Source: Candidatus Villigracilis propinquus
GTDB lineage: Bacteria > Chloroflexota > Anaerolineae > Anaerolineales > Villigracilaceae
Reading direction: 5' to 3'
Assembly: GCA_016714565.1 (NCBI GenBank)
Contig: JADKDM010000009.1
Location: forward strand, 167,576 to 231,575
Length of the DNA stretch: 64,000 nucleotides
Shown here: positions 10,801-18,768 of the stretch, piece by piece
Position numbering within the stretch: the stretch's first letter is position 1
Layout of the letters: every line of letters starts with the position of its first letter
Position numbers and translations under genes: made by a program
Notes under the pieces: generated by a model
What the model was told of the DNA's origin: nothing
What the model saw: the letters and a program-made list of their open reading frames with translations, nothing else
The model's database searches: none

Positions 10801-11070
10801 ATGGCCGAGATCAGCGTGAAAGATAGCGGCATCGGCATTGACCCGGAATACCACAAGATCATTTTTGAAAAGTTGTATCAATTGGGGAAGGTGGAACTGC
10901 ATTCCTCCAGCCGCACAAATTACAAAGGTGGAGGCGCGGGGTTGGGGCTGGCCATTGCAGCGGGTATTGTCAAGGCGTTTCAGGGAAGCATTTGGGTGGA
11001 AAGCATGGGCCATGACGAAGAGAATTTCCACGGAAGCACTTTTATCATCCGCCTGCCGCTGGCGAAGTAA
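7864..11070 (+). CDS. Soluble LacI-type receptor/GAF/histidine kinase fusion
   Basis: 1068 aa with no predicted membrane segment. Residues ~12-290 are a type I periplasmic-binding fold as found in LacI-family regulators (GFDDVSDAQSMGVPLTTVHQ), but without the DNA-binding head. Then come a linker region, a coiled coil (about 575-650), a GAF domain (about 655-790), HisKA with phospho-accepting His at about 834 (AAHELRTPLTVIKGY), and HATPase_c with DSGIGI and GGGAGLGLAIA. It should bind a small cytosolic ligand, probably sugar-like, and phosphorylate an unlinked response regulator. A strong palindrome follows the stop. Confidence 0.88.
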   Translation: MTVVKSSSGERKTIAVLGAQLTRAWGAEFMAGVLDSARAQDVNVVYFVGGRPVAIAAPAHEGRSYGLYDLIKPGKFDGLIFSADMGHGSSEEDIKNFCLSFAPTPIVSYSVPAEGVTSIMADNVGGMRSVIRHLIEVHGYKRIAFLRGAQGQLEADQRFNAYKEELSVHNIRFDEHLVIEGDYTPESGRAAVRTLLDERGIQVQAIAASNDRMAFGVLEMLQQRGIRVPEMIAITGFDDVSDAQSMGVPLTTVHQSFYEAGQMTFETLLKRMDGQEAGELNMLPSNLVVRWSCGCLPESIKRAVVLTKEVAHTARLENKREAAIRALFGAAGIPETDPAKEQYVDVFGRTWNVFLASLRETDTSDAFLKMIQTTMEVLQKNGYDFSVWHNVLSTFRKYALGGISSSTTMLHAENLFQQARILVGELSQRAQAYRRMQSEQKEELLNNFSFSMAPAMTLEGIGEAISKHFPLLGLQSWYVMFYSDVKTPGSISSPPPESYRLLLQYDEKKFQIPREKTTLGTGRLAPRGKTPEDRRYDAVVMPLVLASNRFGFMWVEMGPDDWDIYVRLKNLLSSALLRTMLVQQREQAQKEVERLLGEARERAVELARARDVAEKAAAQNAKLFESEQDRRRAAEALARSSRQLSSLTTIEKLPQQILEQLKQVLAFDRAILFMEDVNGTPHIRSNYGMPENVDLKEFQLKTGELDFYKTVVRKGETLLIHNIDEVSGWSQPPWLPHDRSWLGVPLYSKDNVVGLLALGRAKHSFNEDDSLLVTTFAMQATVALENARLYDEVTGINQLMERMVTERVEDLNKAYNTLAQHDKNKSSFIQVAAHELRTPLTVIKGYLGMLKGDDMIQNNPMLLQAIEGVMQGTNRLHQIVNSMLDVARLDNQVINPHVEAVSLGLILRLVHKDYVKDLALRTMTFELDETIKDIPPLLADPELLKKALDHVIVNAIKFTPDGGSINVSAKVVEDARQGKMAEISVKDSGIGIDPEYHKIIFEKLYQLGKVELHSSSRTNYKGGGAGLGLAIAAGIVKAFQGSIWVESMGHDEENFHGSTFIIRLPLAK

Positions 11071-11074
11071 CGTT

Positions 11075-11111
11075 TGCGGTTATTCGAGAGCAGAGCCTCC
11101 GAATAACCGCA
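11075..11111. terminator. Palindrome between convergent genes, possible bidirectional terminator
   Basis: Perfect 12-bp stem, TGCGGTTATTCG with CGAATAACCGCA, 13-base loop. No T run follows, so intrinsic termination is uncertain. Confidence 0.45.
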
Positions 11112-11125
11112 TTGGTACTCGGGGG

Positions 11126-11860
11126 CTATCGGGCCTCATTCCCATTACTGTTTGAAACTACATCGTCGCTGAATATCCGATTGAGCTGATCGCGCAACGG
11201 GGAAAGGATACCAATATGCATAAGCATCAATGCAGAGAGGGAGATCATGACGATGAAGATCGTAAAATCACCAAGCAGCATCCACCCATTTGGGTTGTTG
11301 GTAAAAACATAGCGATAGATAATGACGAACAACTGCAAGACGCTGATGACCAGCAGCGGAATGGCAAAGGGACGCAAGTCATGCTCCTCCACCAGCAGAT
11401 GCAGGCAGATCAACACAAACAACCCACCGAGCAGCATCAACAAATACGCCCAAAAGTGCAGGGCATCATAGGCCTGCATATATAGTTTTTGAATGACCTT
11501 GATATACAAGAGACCTACCGCAGCAAGGCACACCCAGGAATATATCTTGATGACAATGGGATAGACCAGATTTCCGAAACCGCGAATACTTGCCAGACCA
11601 ATCCCCCAACCGAAGAAGAACGCAAATCCCAGCACAACGATCTTCACCAGCATCCCTTCCAGGCTATTGGCGAGGCCGTCATTAAATATATCGAATATCA
11701 ATCTTGTCGCGCCTAGCATGGACATGGTCAACGCGGCCAGGCTGACAAGCATGGTAACCAGGCTCAACATTCCCCGCGTATCCACACCGTTTTTTTTCGG
11801 CTGAGTTTTCGTTTCTACAAACGGCTGAACGTGGGGTAGTGACTTTTGAGGTTCCGTCAT
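11126..11860 (-). CDS. Six-helix integral membrane protein, unknown
   Basis: 244 aa from the ATG at 11860, which has GGGAG eight bases upstream; an in-frame TTG lies 15 bases further out. About six hydrophobic helices follow a hydrophilic N-terminus of about 30 residues. No motif I recognise. It lies downstream of, and close to, the methyltransferase gene on the same strand and may share its transcript. Confidence 0.6.
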   Translation of the reverse strand: MTEPQKSLPHVQPFVETKTQPKKNGVDTRGMLSLVTMLVSLAALTMSMLGATRLIFDIFNDGLANSLEGMLVKIVVLGFAFFFGWGIGLASIRGFGNLVYPIVIKIYSWVCLAAVGLLYIKVIQKLYMQAYDALHFWAYLLMLLGGLFVLICLHLLVEEHDLRPFAIPLLVISVLQLFVIIYRYVFTNNPNGWMLLGDFTIFIVMISLSALMLMHIGILSPLRDQLNRIFSDDVVSNSNGNEAR

Positions 11861-11893
11861 ATCTATAACTCCCAACCTGTACGGTTTTTAACG

Positions 11894-12799
11894 CTATTTC
11901 ATTTTTTCACGAAAATCGTAAATCCCATCATTGACCGCCCAGCGCGCGCTGCATTTTTGGCAAAGCAGGTGATTCTGTTTATCCTTCAAATCGCCGCTGC
12001 CACAGATGGGGCATTTGAACAGACCGATCACGTTCAAGGGAATCTCCACTTTTTGCGTTTCGCCGCTCACTTTGGCTTTCACAAACACGCTGGGGGTCAC
12101 CTGAAACAGCGCACCCGTCGGCTGGAAGAGACCATCCAATGCGGCGAGCAACCTGGCTGGGATAAGGCGCTTCAGAAACCCAAGGCGAAAATGTGAGACG
12201 GTGAGCGTCTTTTCAATGGTAAAACCAAGCTCACCCAGCCAATTGCGGATGGCCTTTGGATGAAAGTCAAAATTCAATTTGACGAATTCCACAGGTTCCA
12301 GCGTGAACGGATTCCAATCCTGCTTGCCAATCAGATACCGCAAAATGGACTTGAGGTTCAGCTTGTTCGCAAACTCAAGAATAAAGACCCCGCTGGGTTG
12401 TAATATGTTCCGCACCTGGCTCAAGGCCTTTGGAGCATCCGCCATGTGATGCAGGGCACGGATCATCGTGGCAGAATCAAACAAACGGTCATGAAAAGGG
12501 AGGCGGTAAATATCCGCGGCCACATAGATGAATTGGTCGGAGCGTCCAAGCCGTTGCTGGGCCTGTGCCAGTTGGGTGGTCGAATAATCCAAAAGCACGA
12601 TGCGCTCAAAGCCTTTGTAGCGCGGCGTGTTGCGGCCCGCGCCAGCACCAAGCTCAAGCATGAGCTTTCCGGTCTTTGGGAGCATCCGTTTCAAGGCAAT
12701 GGCTTCGCTGCGGTCTTCGTATTCGCGTCCGCCCTGCTCCCAAAAGGATTGCTGGTAATCGGAGCCTTCGTAGTTACAAACAGGAGGGGTAGTGGTCAT
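11894..12799 (-). CDS. Class I SAM-dependent methyltransferase with C-terminal zinc ribbon
   Basis: 301 aa from the ATG at 12799 (a TTG at 12841 would add 14 residues). SAM-binding motif I is LMLELGAGAGRNT near residue 45, with IRALHHMADAPKAL typical of Methyltransf_11 proteins. The C-terminus has two CxxC pairs (CPICG and CQKC), a Trm112/zinc-ribbon-like module. The substrate is unknown: small molecule, quinone precursor and protein are all possible. Confidence 0.75.
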   Translation of the reverse strand: MTTTPPVCNYEGSDYQQSFWEQGGREYEDRSEAIALKRMLPKTGKLMLELGAGAGRNTPRYKGFERIVLLDYSTTQLAQAQQRLGRSDQFIYVAADIYRLPFHDRLFDSATMIRALHHMADAPKALSQVRNILQPSGVFILEFANKLNLKSILRYLIGKQDWNPFTLEPVEFVKLNFDFHPKAIRNWLGELGFTIEKTLTVSHFRLGFLKRLIPARLLAALDGLFQPTGALFQVTPSVFVKAKVSGETQKVEIPLNVIGLFKCPICGSGDLKDKQNHLLCQKCSARWAVNDGIYDFREKMK

Positions 12800-12844
12800 A
12801 GGGAGGATAGTGTAGTAGTTTTTTTGCTTTTGGTCAAACAATCA

Positions 12845-12877
12845 AATAGTCGAACGGCCTACGGCCGTTCGACTATT
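12845..12877. other. 15-bp perfect palindrome between ugd and the methyltransferase
   Basis: AATAGTCGAACGGCC and its reverse complement around the loop TAC. It could end ugd transcription on the minus strand, but lacks a good T run. It may be a dispersed palindromic repeat. Confidence 0.5.
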
Positions 12878-12960
12878 GAAATACGGGGAAATTTTTGGTA
12901 CACGAATCGAGCGGAAATTGACAGAAAAAAGCTAAAAATCTGTGTTTTCCATGTACAGTT

Positions 12961-14259
12961 TTACGCTCTGCCAATGGCGCGGTAGGTGAAGCCCATTTCG
13001 CGCATGATCGCGGGATCGTAGATATTCCGTCCATCGTAAATGACGGGGGACTTGAGCAAACCCTTCACTTTTTCGAGGTCAAGCTGCTTAAATTCGTTCC
13101 ATTCAGTGACAACCATGAGCGCGTCGCAGTCCTTCGCCATTTTGTACGGCTCATCGAAGAAGTCCACCGCAGGCAGAATGGGACGGGCAACTTCCATTGC
13201 AACTGGGTCATATGCACGGACCTTCGCGCCAGCCTTGATCAACTCCGCAGAAATATCGATCGAGGGGGCATCGCGCATGTCGTCGGTGTTGGGCTTGAAA
13301 GCGAGGCCAAGCAAGCCGATGGTCTTGCCTTTCAAACTTCCACCGACCATCTTTTGAACATGTTCCACGGCAGCCTTACGGCGGTCATAGTTGACTTCCA
13401 TCACATCGTTCAAAATGCGGGGATTGAGTCCCTTTTCCTTGGCCATGAAGGCCAGCGCTTCCACATCCTTCGGGAAGCAGGAGCCGCCCCAGCCGAGACC
13501 AGCATCCAAAAAGTGACGTCCGATGCGCGCATCGTAGCCCATGCCCGCGGCCACTTCCTTCACATCCGCGCCAACGAGTTCGCACAGGTCGGCTAATTCG
13601 TTCATGAAGGAAATTTTCGTAGCGAGGAAGGCGTTGCTGGCGTATTTGATCATTTCTGCGGTGCGCAGGTCGGTGATGACGATGGGAGCACGCAGAGGCA
13701 AATGCAGGTGAGCCACCTTGTTAGCGGCGTCCTTATCGGTAGAACCGATGACCGTACGGTGCGGGTTGGTGAAGTCGCCGATGGCAGACCCTTCACGTAA
13801 GAATTCGGGGCAGGACACCACGGAAAATTGAATCGGCTTGAGTTGGGCACCCTTTACAATGTCGGCAACCCAGTCACCGGTCCCGATCGGAACCGTGGAT
13901 TTGTTGATGATGACCAGCGGGGCGGTCATATTCTCCGCGATGGATTTGGCGGCGGCGGCTACGTATTGCAAGTCTGCGGCGCCTTCTGCATCGGAGGGAG
14001 TACCCACCGCAATGAAGGCGTATTCGGCATTCTTCAAAGCCTCCTTGTAGGAAGTGGTGAAAATGATACGCCCGCCATTTACATTGCGTTTGACCAGTTC
14101 ATCCAACCCTGGCTCATAAATAGGCATAATGCCTTTTTTGAGATTTTCCACGCGCTGTTCGTTCACATCCAAAGCGACTACGCGATTGCCGAGATCAGCA
14201 AAACACGCAGCAGTAACCAGACCGACGTATCCTACGCCAACAACACAAATTTGTTTCAT
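12961..14259 (-). CDS. ugd: UDP-glucose 6-dehydrogenase
   Basis: 432 aa, full length for the family. N-terminal NAD-binding motif GVGYVGLVTAACFADLG, central dimerisation domain, active-site cysteine in GWGGSCFPKD (about residue 260), and the C-terminal UDP-binding domain. It oxidises UDP-glucose to UDP-glucuronate with two NAD+, feeding capsule, exopolysaccharide or glycolipid synthesis. A response regulator and a glycosyltransferase lie just upstream. Confidence 0.94.
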   Translation of the reverse strand: MKQICVVGVGYVGLVTAACFADLGNRVVALDVNEQRVENLKKGIMPIYEPGLDELVKRNVNGGRIIFTTSYKEALKNAEYAFIAVGTPSDAEGAADLQYVAAAAKSIAENMTAPLVIINKSTVPIGTGDWVADIVKGAQLKPIQFSVVSCPEFLREGSAIGDFTNPHRTVIGSTDKDAANKVAHLHLPLRAPIVITDLRTAEMIKYASNAFLATKISFMNELADLCELVGADVKEVAAGMGYDARIGRHFLDAGLGWGGSCFPKDVEALAFMAKEKGLNPRILNDVMEVNYDRRKAAVEHVQKMVGGSLKGKTIGLLGLAFKPNTDDMRDAPSIDISAELIKAGAKVRAYDPVAMEVARPILPAVDFFDEPYKMAKDCDALMVVTEWNEFKQLDLEKVKGLLKSPVIYDGRNIYDPAIMREMGFTYRAIGRA

Positions 14260-14302
14260 AAGTTTTCCTCTTGATTGAAAAGATTTTTGAAATGAACTAC
14301 CA

Positions 14303-14680
14303 TTACTTAACCTTACTCAGCCAGTAATCCACAGATTCTACGAGGTCGAGCAGGTCCATGGGTTTGGTAATGTATTCGTCACAGCCAGCATCCATGGCAC
14401 GTTGACGATCGGCAGGCAGAACGTGCGCAGTAAGCGCGATCATGGGAATGGAGGCGGTGCGCGCATCGTTTTTGATCAGATGCATGGCGGTCCAACCATC
14501 CATTTCGGGCATGGCAAGGTCCATGATGATCAGGTCGGGCAATTGCTTGGTGGCGGCATTCACCCCATCGCGCCCGTTCATCGCCAGAAAAGTATCGTAG
14601 CCGTTCTTTTCAAGGATGAAGCGCACAAGCTCATAGGTGTCCATATTATCCTCAACGACGAGGATATGACCTTTGCTCAT
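14303..14680 (-). CDS. Single-domain response regulator receiver
   Basis: 125 aa, only a CheY-like receiver domain: acidic pair E10-D11, phospho-acceptor D54 in LIIMDLAMPEMDGW, conserved T/A in ALTAHVL and K in ITKPMD. No output domain. It is divergent from the glycosyltransferase, and its partner kinase is not evident; the soluble kinase at 7.9 kb is one candidate. Confidence 0.88.
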   Translation of the reverse strand: MSKGHILVVEDNMDTYELVRFILEKNGYDTFLAMNGRDGVNAATKQLPDLIIMDLAMPEMDGWTAMHLIKNDARTASIPMIALTAHVLPADRQRAMDAGCDEYITKPMDLLDLVESVDYWLSKVK

Positions 14681-14750
14681 CGCTTAAATATACTACGTCT
14701 CTTAAATGCGGGCAATGTGTAGATACTACCCACATGGGTATAATCAACCT

Positions 14751-15941
14751 ATGCGACTGCTTTTTGTAACCGATGCCCGTTCCCCTATTTCTCAAAACTG
14801 GATGCGTTTTTTCGCAAATCGAGGTGATGAAGTCTTTATCGCCACCACCTTCCAAAGTGCGGATATGGATTTCCCTGTTAAGCGGATGGTGTTTACACCT
14901 GTGGCTTTTAGCGCAGCCAAGAAGCAGTCTTCCCGTCCGGGCTCCGCCTCTTCCCGGACCTTGGGCCTGCGTACGCTTATCAGACAGTGGTTCGGCCCCC
15001 TCACCATTCCCCGCTCCGCGAAAAAATTACGCGCCTTCATCAAAGAAGTGCAGCCGGATATTATCCACGCGATGCGCGTGCCGTATGAGGGCATGTTGAC
15101 GGCGAAGGCGCTGAGCAATATGGGACGGGGAGACCCCGCCCCTACGCCACCGAAGTTCGTTGTATCCATCTGGGGCAATGACTTTACACTACACGCCCCG
15201 TCCACGCCTTTGATGAGGTGGTACACACGGCTGACGATGAGCAAGGTCCACGCCCTGCACGCGGATGTGGAACGCGATATACGCCTCGCAAGGGAGTGGG
15301 GCCTCAGCGAAGAAAAAGCCACTTTGGTGGCACCAGGCAACGGCGGAATCCGAAGCGATGTTTTTCATCAATCGGAAGAATTGGTAAAAGATCCTGTCAT
15401 TATCAACCCGCGCGGGATTCGGCCTTACGTCCGCAACGATGTTTTTTTCAAATCCATTCCGCTGGTGCTGGCAAAGCGGAGTGATGCGCGGTTTTTGTGT
15501 ACGGGGATGCAGGGCGAGGCGCAGGTGATGGAGTGGATTCAGGAGTTGGGAGTCGAACATGCGGTGGAGTTGCTGCCGCTCATCCCGCACGCGGAGATGG
15601 GCGAGGTTTTTCGCGGTGCGCAGATCGTGGTTTCGCCAGCCGTTCACGATGGCACGCCAAATTCGTTGATCGAGGGGATGGCGTGCGGGTGTTTCCCAGT
15701 GGCGGGTGATCTTGAGTCCATCCGCGAGTGGATCACGCATGGACAAAACGGCCTGCTCGTGAACCCGAACGACCCGCAGTCCATTGCGGATGCGATCCTG
15801 CTGGGACTGGAACGAGAAGACCTGCGACGTGATGCCGCAGGCCTGAATGCAAAGATTATCTCCGCTCGCGCGGATTTTGGGGTGAATATGGGGAGGGTGG
15901 TGGAATGGTATGAGGGAGTGTGTAAACAGGTAAACACGTAG
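14751..15941 (+). CDS. Glycosyltransferase, GT4-like
   Basis: 396 aa from the ATG at 14751; the longer frame from 14706 adds 15 residues that do not resemble a GT N-terminus. GT-B fold: N-terminal Rossmann half starting MRLLFVTDARSP, C-terminal half with a donor-binding region including SPAVHDGTPNSLIEGMACG, where the glutamate lies in the usual EX7E area. Probably transfers a sugar from a nucleotide donor in envelope polysaccharide assembly, consistent with ugd nearby. Acceptor unknown. Confidence 0.82.
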   Translation: MRLLFVTDARSPISQNWMRFFANRGDEVFIATTFQSADMDFPVKRMVFTPVAFSAAKKQSSRPGSASSRTLGLRTLIRQWFGPLTIPRSAKKLRAFIKEVQPDIIHAMRVPYEGMLTAKALSNMGRGDPAPTPPKFVVSIWGNDFTLHAPSTPLMRWYTRLTMSKVHALHADVERDIRLAREWGLSEEKATLVAPGNGGIRSDVFHQSEELVKDPVIINPRGIRPYVRNDVFFKSIPLVLAKRSDARFLCTGMQGEAQVMEWIQELGVEHAVELLPLIPHAEMGEVFRGAQIVVSPAVHDGTPNSLIEGMACGCFPVAGDLESIREWITHGQNGLLVNPNDPQSIADAILLGLEREDLRRDAAGLNAKIISARADFGVNMGRVVEWYEGVCKQVNT

Positions 15942-15981
15942 TCATGTAAACAAGTACACAGGTTTGTGTTTACCTGTTTAC
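15922..15981. terminator. 16-bp inverted repeat at the end of the glycosyltransferase gene
   Basis: GTAAACAGGTAAACAC (15922-15937) pairs perfectly with GTGTTTACCTGTTTAC (15966-15981); loop 28 bases. The left arm overlaps the last codons of the gene. It may end transcription from both sides, since the next gene is convergent. Confidence 0.5.
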
Positions 15982-16009
15982 TTATCTACCAATTTACTCA
16001 CCCACGCCC

Positions 16010-16228
16010 TTACATTTCCCGCGGCTCTCGCAATGATTCCAGCCGGTTGCGTAATTCAATGCGGCGCGAATCCGCCGAGTGACGGATGTCGTTCATGAAA
16101 ACCTGACCACGGTCACGGAGCTGACCGCGCAGTTGTTCACCAGATTCAGGGGCAAGCAGTAACGCCATCACCCCGCCCACCAACGCGCCAGTGAAAATCC
16201 CGATCAAAAAGCCAAACATTCTTCGCAT
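16010..16228 (-). CDS. YtxH-like small membrane protein
   Basis: 72 aa. N-terminal hydrophobic segment FGFLIGIFTGALVGGVMALL followed by APESGEQLR, the signature of YtxH/gas-vesicle-like proteins, then a charged amphipathic helix. These are general-stress, membrane-associated proteins of unknown mechanism. GAAGGAGAAATTC-type Shine-Dalgarno upstream on the minus strand. Confidence 0.75.
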   Translation of the reverse strand: MRRMFGFLIGIFTGALVGGVMALLLAPESGEQLRGQLRDRGQVFMNDIRHSADSRRIELRNRLESLREPREM

Positions 16229-16347
16229 GTGAATTTCTCCTTCACGAAAATTATTTATCGAATACTCAAATTATACCCGTGACGGGCATTCTATACTGCT
16301 GAGTTTCAGGGAATGGTCTATATCTTTTTCAGGCAAAGACTGGCATT

Positions 16348-16641
16348 TTACAAACCAAACTCAAGCCGTATCGTCACGTTATCGTCCACTTCAAGGTTTT
16401 CTGATTTCTGGACGCTCTTTCTGATGGGCACAAGATAACGGCCATCTTTTGGGAACAGGGAAGTCTTCCATTCCGTTTTGCCAATCCGCACATAGACGGG
16501 GATCACTCCCCATCCATACGTCACACTGGCCGAGATCGATTTTATTTCACGGCTCGGCTCTTCCGGGACGGCAACGAAGAGAAAAGGGGCTGGACCGCGC
16601 CAATAGAAAATTACGCCTTTGAATTCGATGATCATTGGCAT
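16348..16641 (-). CDS. DUF1905 domain protein
   Basis: 97 aa. Matches the DUF1905 pattern: an FKGVIFYWRGPAPFLFVAVP opening, central WGVIPVYVRIGKTEWKTSLFP, and VPIRKSVQKSENLEVDDNV near the end. The fold is a small beta barrel of unknown biochemical role. Stand-alone, convergent with panB's upstream region. Confidence 0.75.
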   Translation of the reverse strand: MPMIIEFKGVIFYWRGPAPFLFVAVPEEPSREIKSISASVTYGWGVIPVYVRIGKTEWKTSLFPKDGRYLVPIRKSVQKSENLEVDDNVTIRLEFGL

Positions 16642-16852
16642 AGTATATCAAACGCCCAACATCGAAACCAAAAAAGAAACAGGCCCATTTTCAGACAAAC
16701 TTTTAATACCAAAATCCCTCTTTTTATGTCATAATAGCTTCTCCGCACGTATCCACAAGAACGTGACGGCATAATCCCAAAAACCAAAATCGCTTGCATA
16801 CAAGGGTGTCAGCACGCAACGCGGACTCTACCTTTATCGGAGGGTACCACCC

Positions 16853-16906
16853 ATGTCTACAACTACACCTGTTTCAACGAACACGTCACAACACGCAAAA
16901 AAGTGA
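16853..16906 (+). other. 17-codon reading frame overlapping the panB start (probable displaced N-terminus)
   Basis: ATG at 16853 with a strong GGAGG about ten bases upstream, reading 17 codons to a TGA that overlaps the panB GTG start. The run of six A (16897-16902) lies at its end. One extra A would join this frame to PanB as ...HAKKVTTLTF. It is either a coupled leader ORF or the true PanB N-terminus separated by a one-base deletion. Confidence 0.6.
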
Positions 16907-17727
16907 CCACGCTCACGTTCCGCCAAAAGAAGGAACGCGGCGAGGTCATTACCATGTTAACTGCCTACGACTATCCCACCGCAATGGCGATGGATAAGGC
17001 GGGTGTCGATTCCATCCTCGTGGGCGATTCGCTCGCGATGGTGGTGCTCGGCTATGAAAACACCCTGCCCGTCACCATGGACGAAATGCTCCATCACGCT
17101 CGCGCCGTGGCTCGCGGAGCCAAGTCCGCGCTGCTCGTGGGCGATATGCCTTTCATGTCGTATCAAGTCTCCGTGGAAGATGCCGTCCGCAACGCGGGAC
17201 GTTTTCTACAAAATGGCGGCATGGATGCGGTCAAGCTCGAAGGCGGGCGTGAACGAGCCGATGCTGTCCGCGCCATTGTGGGCGCGGGCATTCCCGTCAT
17301 GGGTCATCTCGGCCTCACGCCGCAATCTGTGCATCAGCTTGGCGGGTTTCGCGCACAGGGCAAAACGGCTATTGCCGCGAAACGTCTGCTGGAAGATGCA
17401 AAGATACTCGAAGATGCGGGCGCGTTCAGCCTCGTGCTTGAGGCTGTGCCTGCGCGGCTGGCGGAATATATCTCCAAACAAATTTCAATCCCCACCATCG
17501 GCATTGGCGCGGGCGCGGGCTGTGACGGTCAGGTGCTCGTCACACACGACATGCTCGGCCTCTTCGAGCGCTTCACCCCCAAGTTCGTCAAGCAGTACGC
17601 AAACTTCCACGCCGAGATGAGCAAAGCCTTCACCGATTACATCGACGATGTGGAGAGCAGGCGCTTCCCCGCCGTAGAGCACACGGTTGAAATGACAGAT
17701 GAAGAGTGGGAAGAATTTATAAAATGA
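16903..17727 (+). CDS. panB: 3-methyl-2-oxobutanoate hydroxymethyltransferase
   Basis: 274 aa from a GTG. PanB transfers a hydroxymethyl group from methylene-tetrahydrofolate to ketoisovalerate, giving ketopantoate for coenzyme A synthesis. Visible family motifs: TMLTAYDYPTA, VGDSLAMVVLGYENT, VKLEGG, MGHLGLTPQS, and IGIGAGAGCDGQVLV near the end. The next gene, panE, overlaps the stop (ATGA), so the two steps are co-translated. The GTG has no good Shine-Dalgarno of its own; GGAGG serves the ATG at 16853 in another frame (see that entry). Confidence 0.93.
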   Translation: MTTLTFRQKKERGEVITMLTAYDYPTAMAMDKAGVDSILVGDSLAMVVLGYENTLPVTMDEMLHHARAVARGAKSALLVGDMPFMSYQVSVEDAVRNAGRFLQNGGMDAVKLEGGRERADAVRAIVGAGIPVMGHLGLTPQSVHQLGGFRAQGKTAIAAKRLLEDAKILEDAGAFSLVLEAVPARLAEYISKQISIPTIGIGAGAGCDGQVLVTHDMLGLFERFTPKFVKQYANFHAEMSKAFTDYIDDVESRRFPAVEHTVEMTDEEWEEFIK

Positions 17728-18620
17728 AAAACGATATTCTTCTTGTTGGTACTGGCGCGTTGGCAACTCTCTTCGCGGCACGCTTGAGCGAGGCGGGTCA
17801 TTCCGTGTCCATGTTGGGTACGTGGAAGAACGGGTTGAAGGCGCTGCAGGAAAACGGTGCGCGCATTGTGGATGCAAATGGCAACGAGCACGCGTACAAA
17901 GTCCACGTCACGGACGATCCGCGTGAAGTGAGCGGAGCGAAACACGCGCTGGTACTCGTCAAATCCTGGCAGACAGAACGCGCAGCGCGACAGTTAAGAG
18001 AATCCCTTGCAGATGATGGACTGGCGATCACTTTACAAAACGGGATCGGAAACAAAGAAACGCTCATTCGGGACCTGGGAACTGGCCGGGTTTCATTGGG
18101 CATCACCACCACTGGAGCGACTCTCGTCGGCCCTGGGCTTGTAAAAATTGGCGGCGAAGGAATCATTTCATTGGAACAGAATCAGGCACTCGGTCCGCTT
18201 GAGGCGGCTCTGCGGTCATCCAATTTCAATTTGCAAATTGTGGATGACGCCAGGTCGCTTGTGTGGGGCAAGCTCGTCATCAATGCCGCCATCAACCCAT
18301 TGACGGCGCTGCTGCGAATCCCGAACGGTGAATTGTTATCACGTCCTCTGGCTCGTAAGGTCATGTCCGCTTTGGCGCGCGAGACTGCGGAAGTTGCAAA
18401 AGCCGAGAGAGTCCATTTGCCGTTTAGCAATCCCGTGGATGCGGCGGAGGATGTGGCGCGCAAAACTGCGACGAATATATCTTCGATGTTTCAGGATGTG
18501 CGGCGTGGCGCGAAGACCGAGATCGATGCAATCTGCGGCGCGGTGACGATGCGCGGGCAGAAGCATGGGATCAAGACCCCGTATAACCGTGCATGCTGGC
18601 AGTTGGTGCGGGCGATGTAA
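17724..18620 (+). CDS. panE: 2-dehydropantoate 2-reductase
   Basis: 298 aa from the ATG at 17724, which overlaps the panB stop. N-terminal NADPH-binding motif ILLVGTGALATLFAARL; middle LQNGIGN and LGITTTGA; C-terminal ApbA domain with KLVINAAINPLTALL and TEIDAICGAV, the catalytic lysine/glutamate regions. Reduces ketopantoate to pantoate, the step after PanB. Ends in TPYNRACWQLVRAM, as expected. Confidence 0.92.
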   Translation: MKNDILLVGTGALATLFAARLSEAGHSVSMLGTWKNGLKALQENGARIVDANGNEHAYKVHVTDDPREVSGAKHALVLVKSWQTERAARQLRESLADDGLAITLQNGIGNKETLIRDLGTGRVSLGITTTGATLVGPGLVKIGGEGIISLEQNQALGPLEAALRSSNFNLQIVDDARSLVWGKLVINAAINPLTALLRIPNGELLSRPLARKVMSALARETAEVAKAERVHLPFSNPVDAAEDVARKTATNISSMFQDVRRGAKTEIDAICGAVTMRGQKHGIKTPYNRACWQLVRAM

Positions 18621-18632
18621 CACGAAGCAATC

Positions 18633-18664
18633 AAGTGACAGTCCCCTTGAGGTGACTGTCACTT
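18633..18664. terminator. Palindrome after panE
   Basis: AAGTGACAGTC (18633-18643) with GACTGTCACTT (18654-18664). No strong T run; possible terminator or intergenic palindrome. Confidence 0.45.
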
Positions 18665-18768
18665 ATACAAAAAGGGTGACTTTTATCGCCAATACTCGGT
18701 GACACCGTTTTTGCATTTCCCAAAAACCACATGGTAAGATAAAGAAAAATTCGTTTGGAGGTATTTCC

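Noticed and set aside
16642..16852. Riboswitch upstream of panB
   Set aside because: No recognised aptamer core; only a possible -10 box and a weak hairpin.
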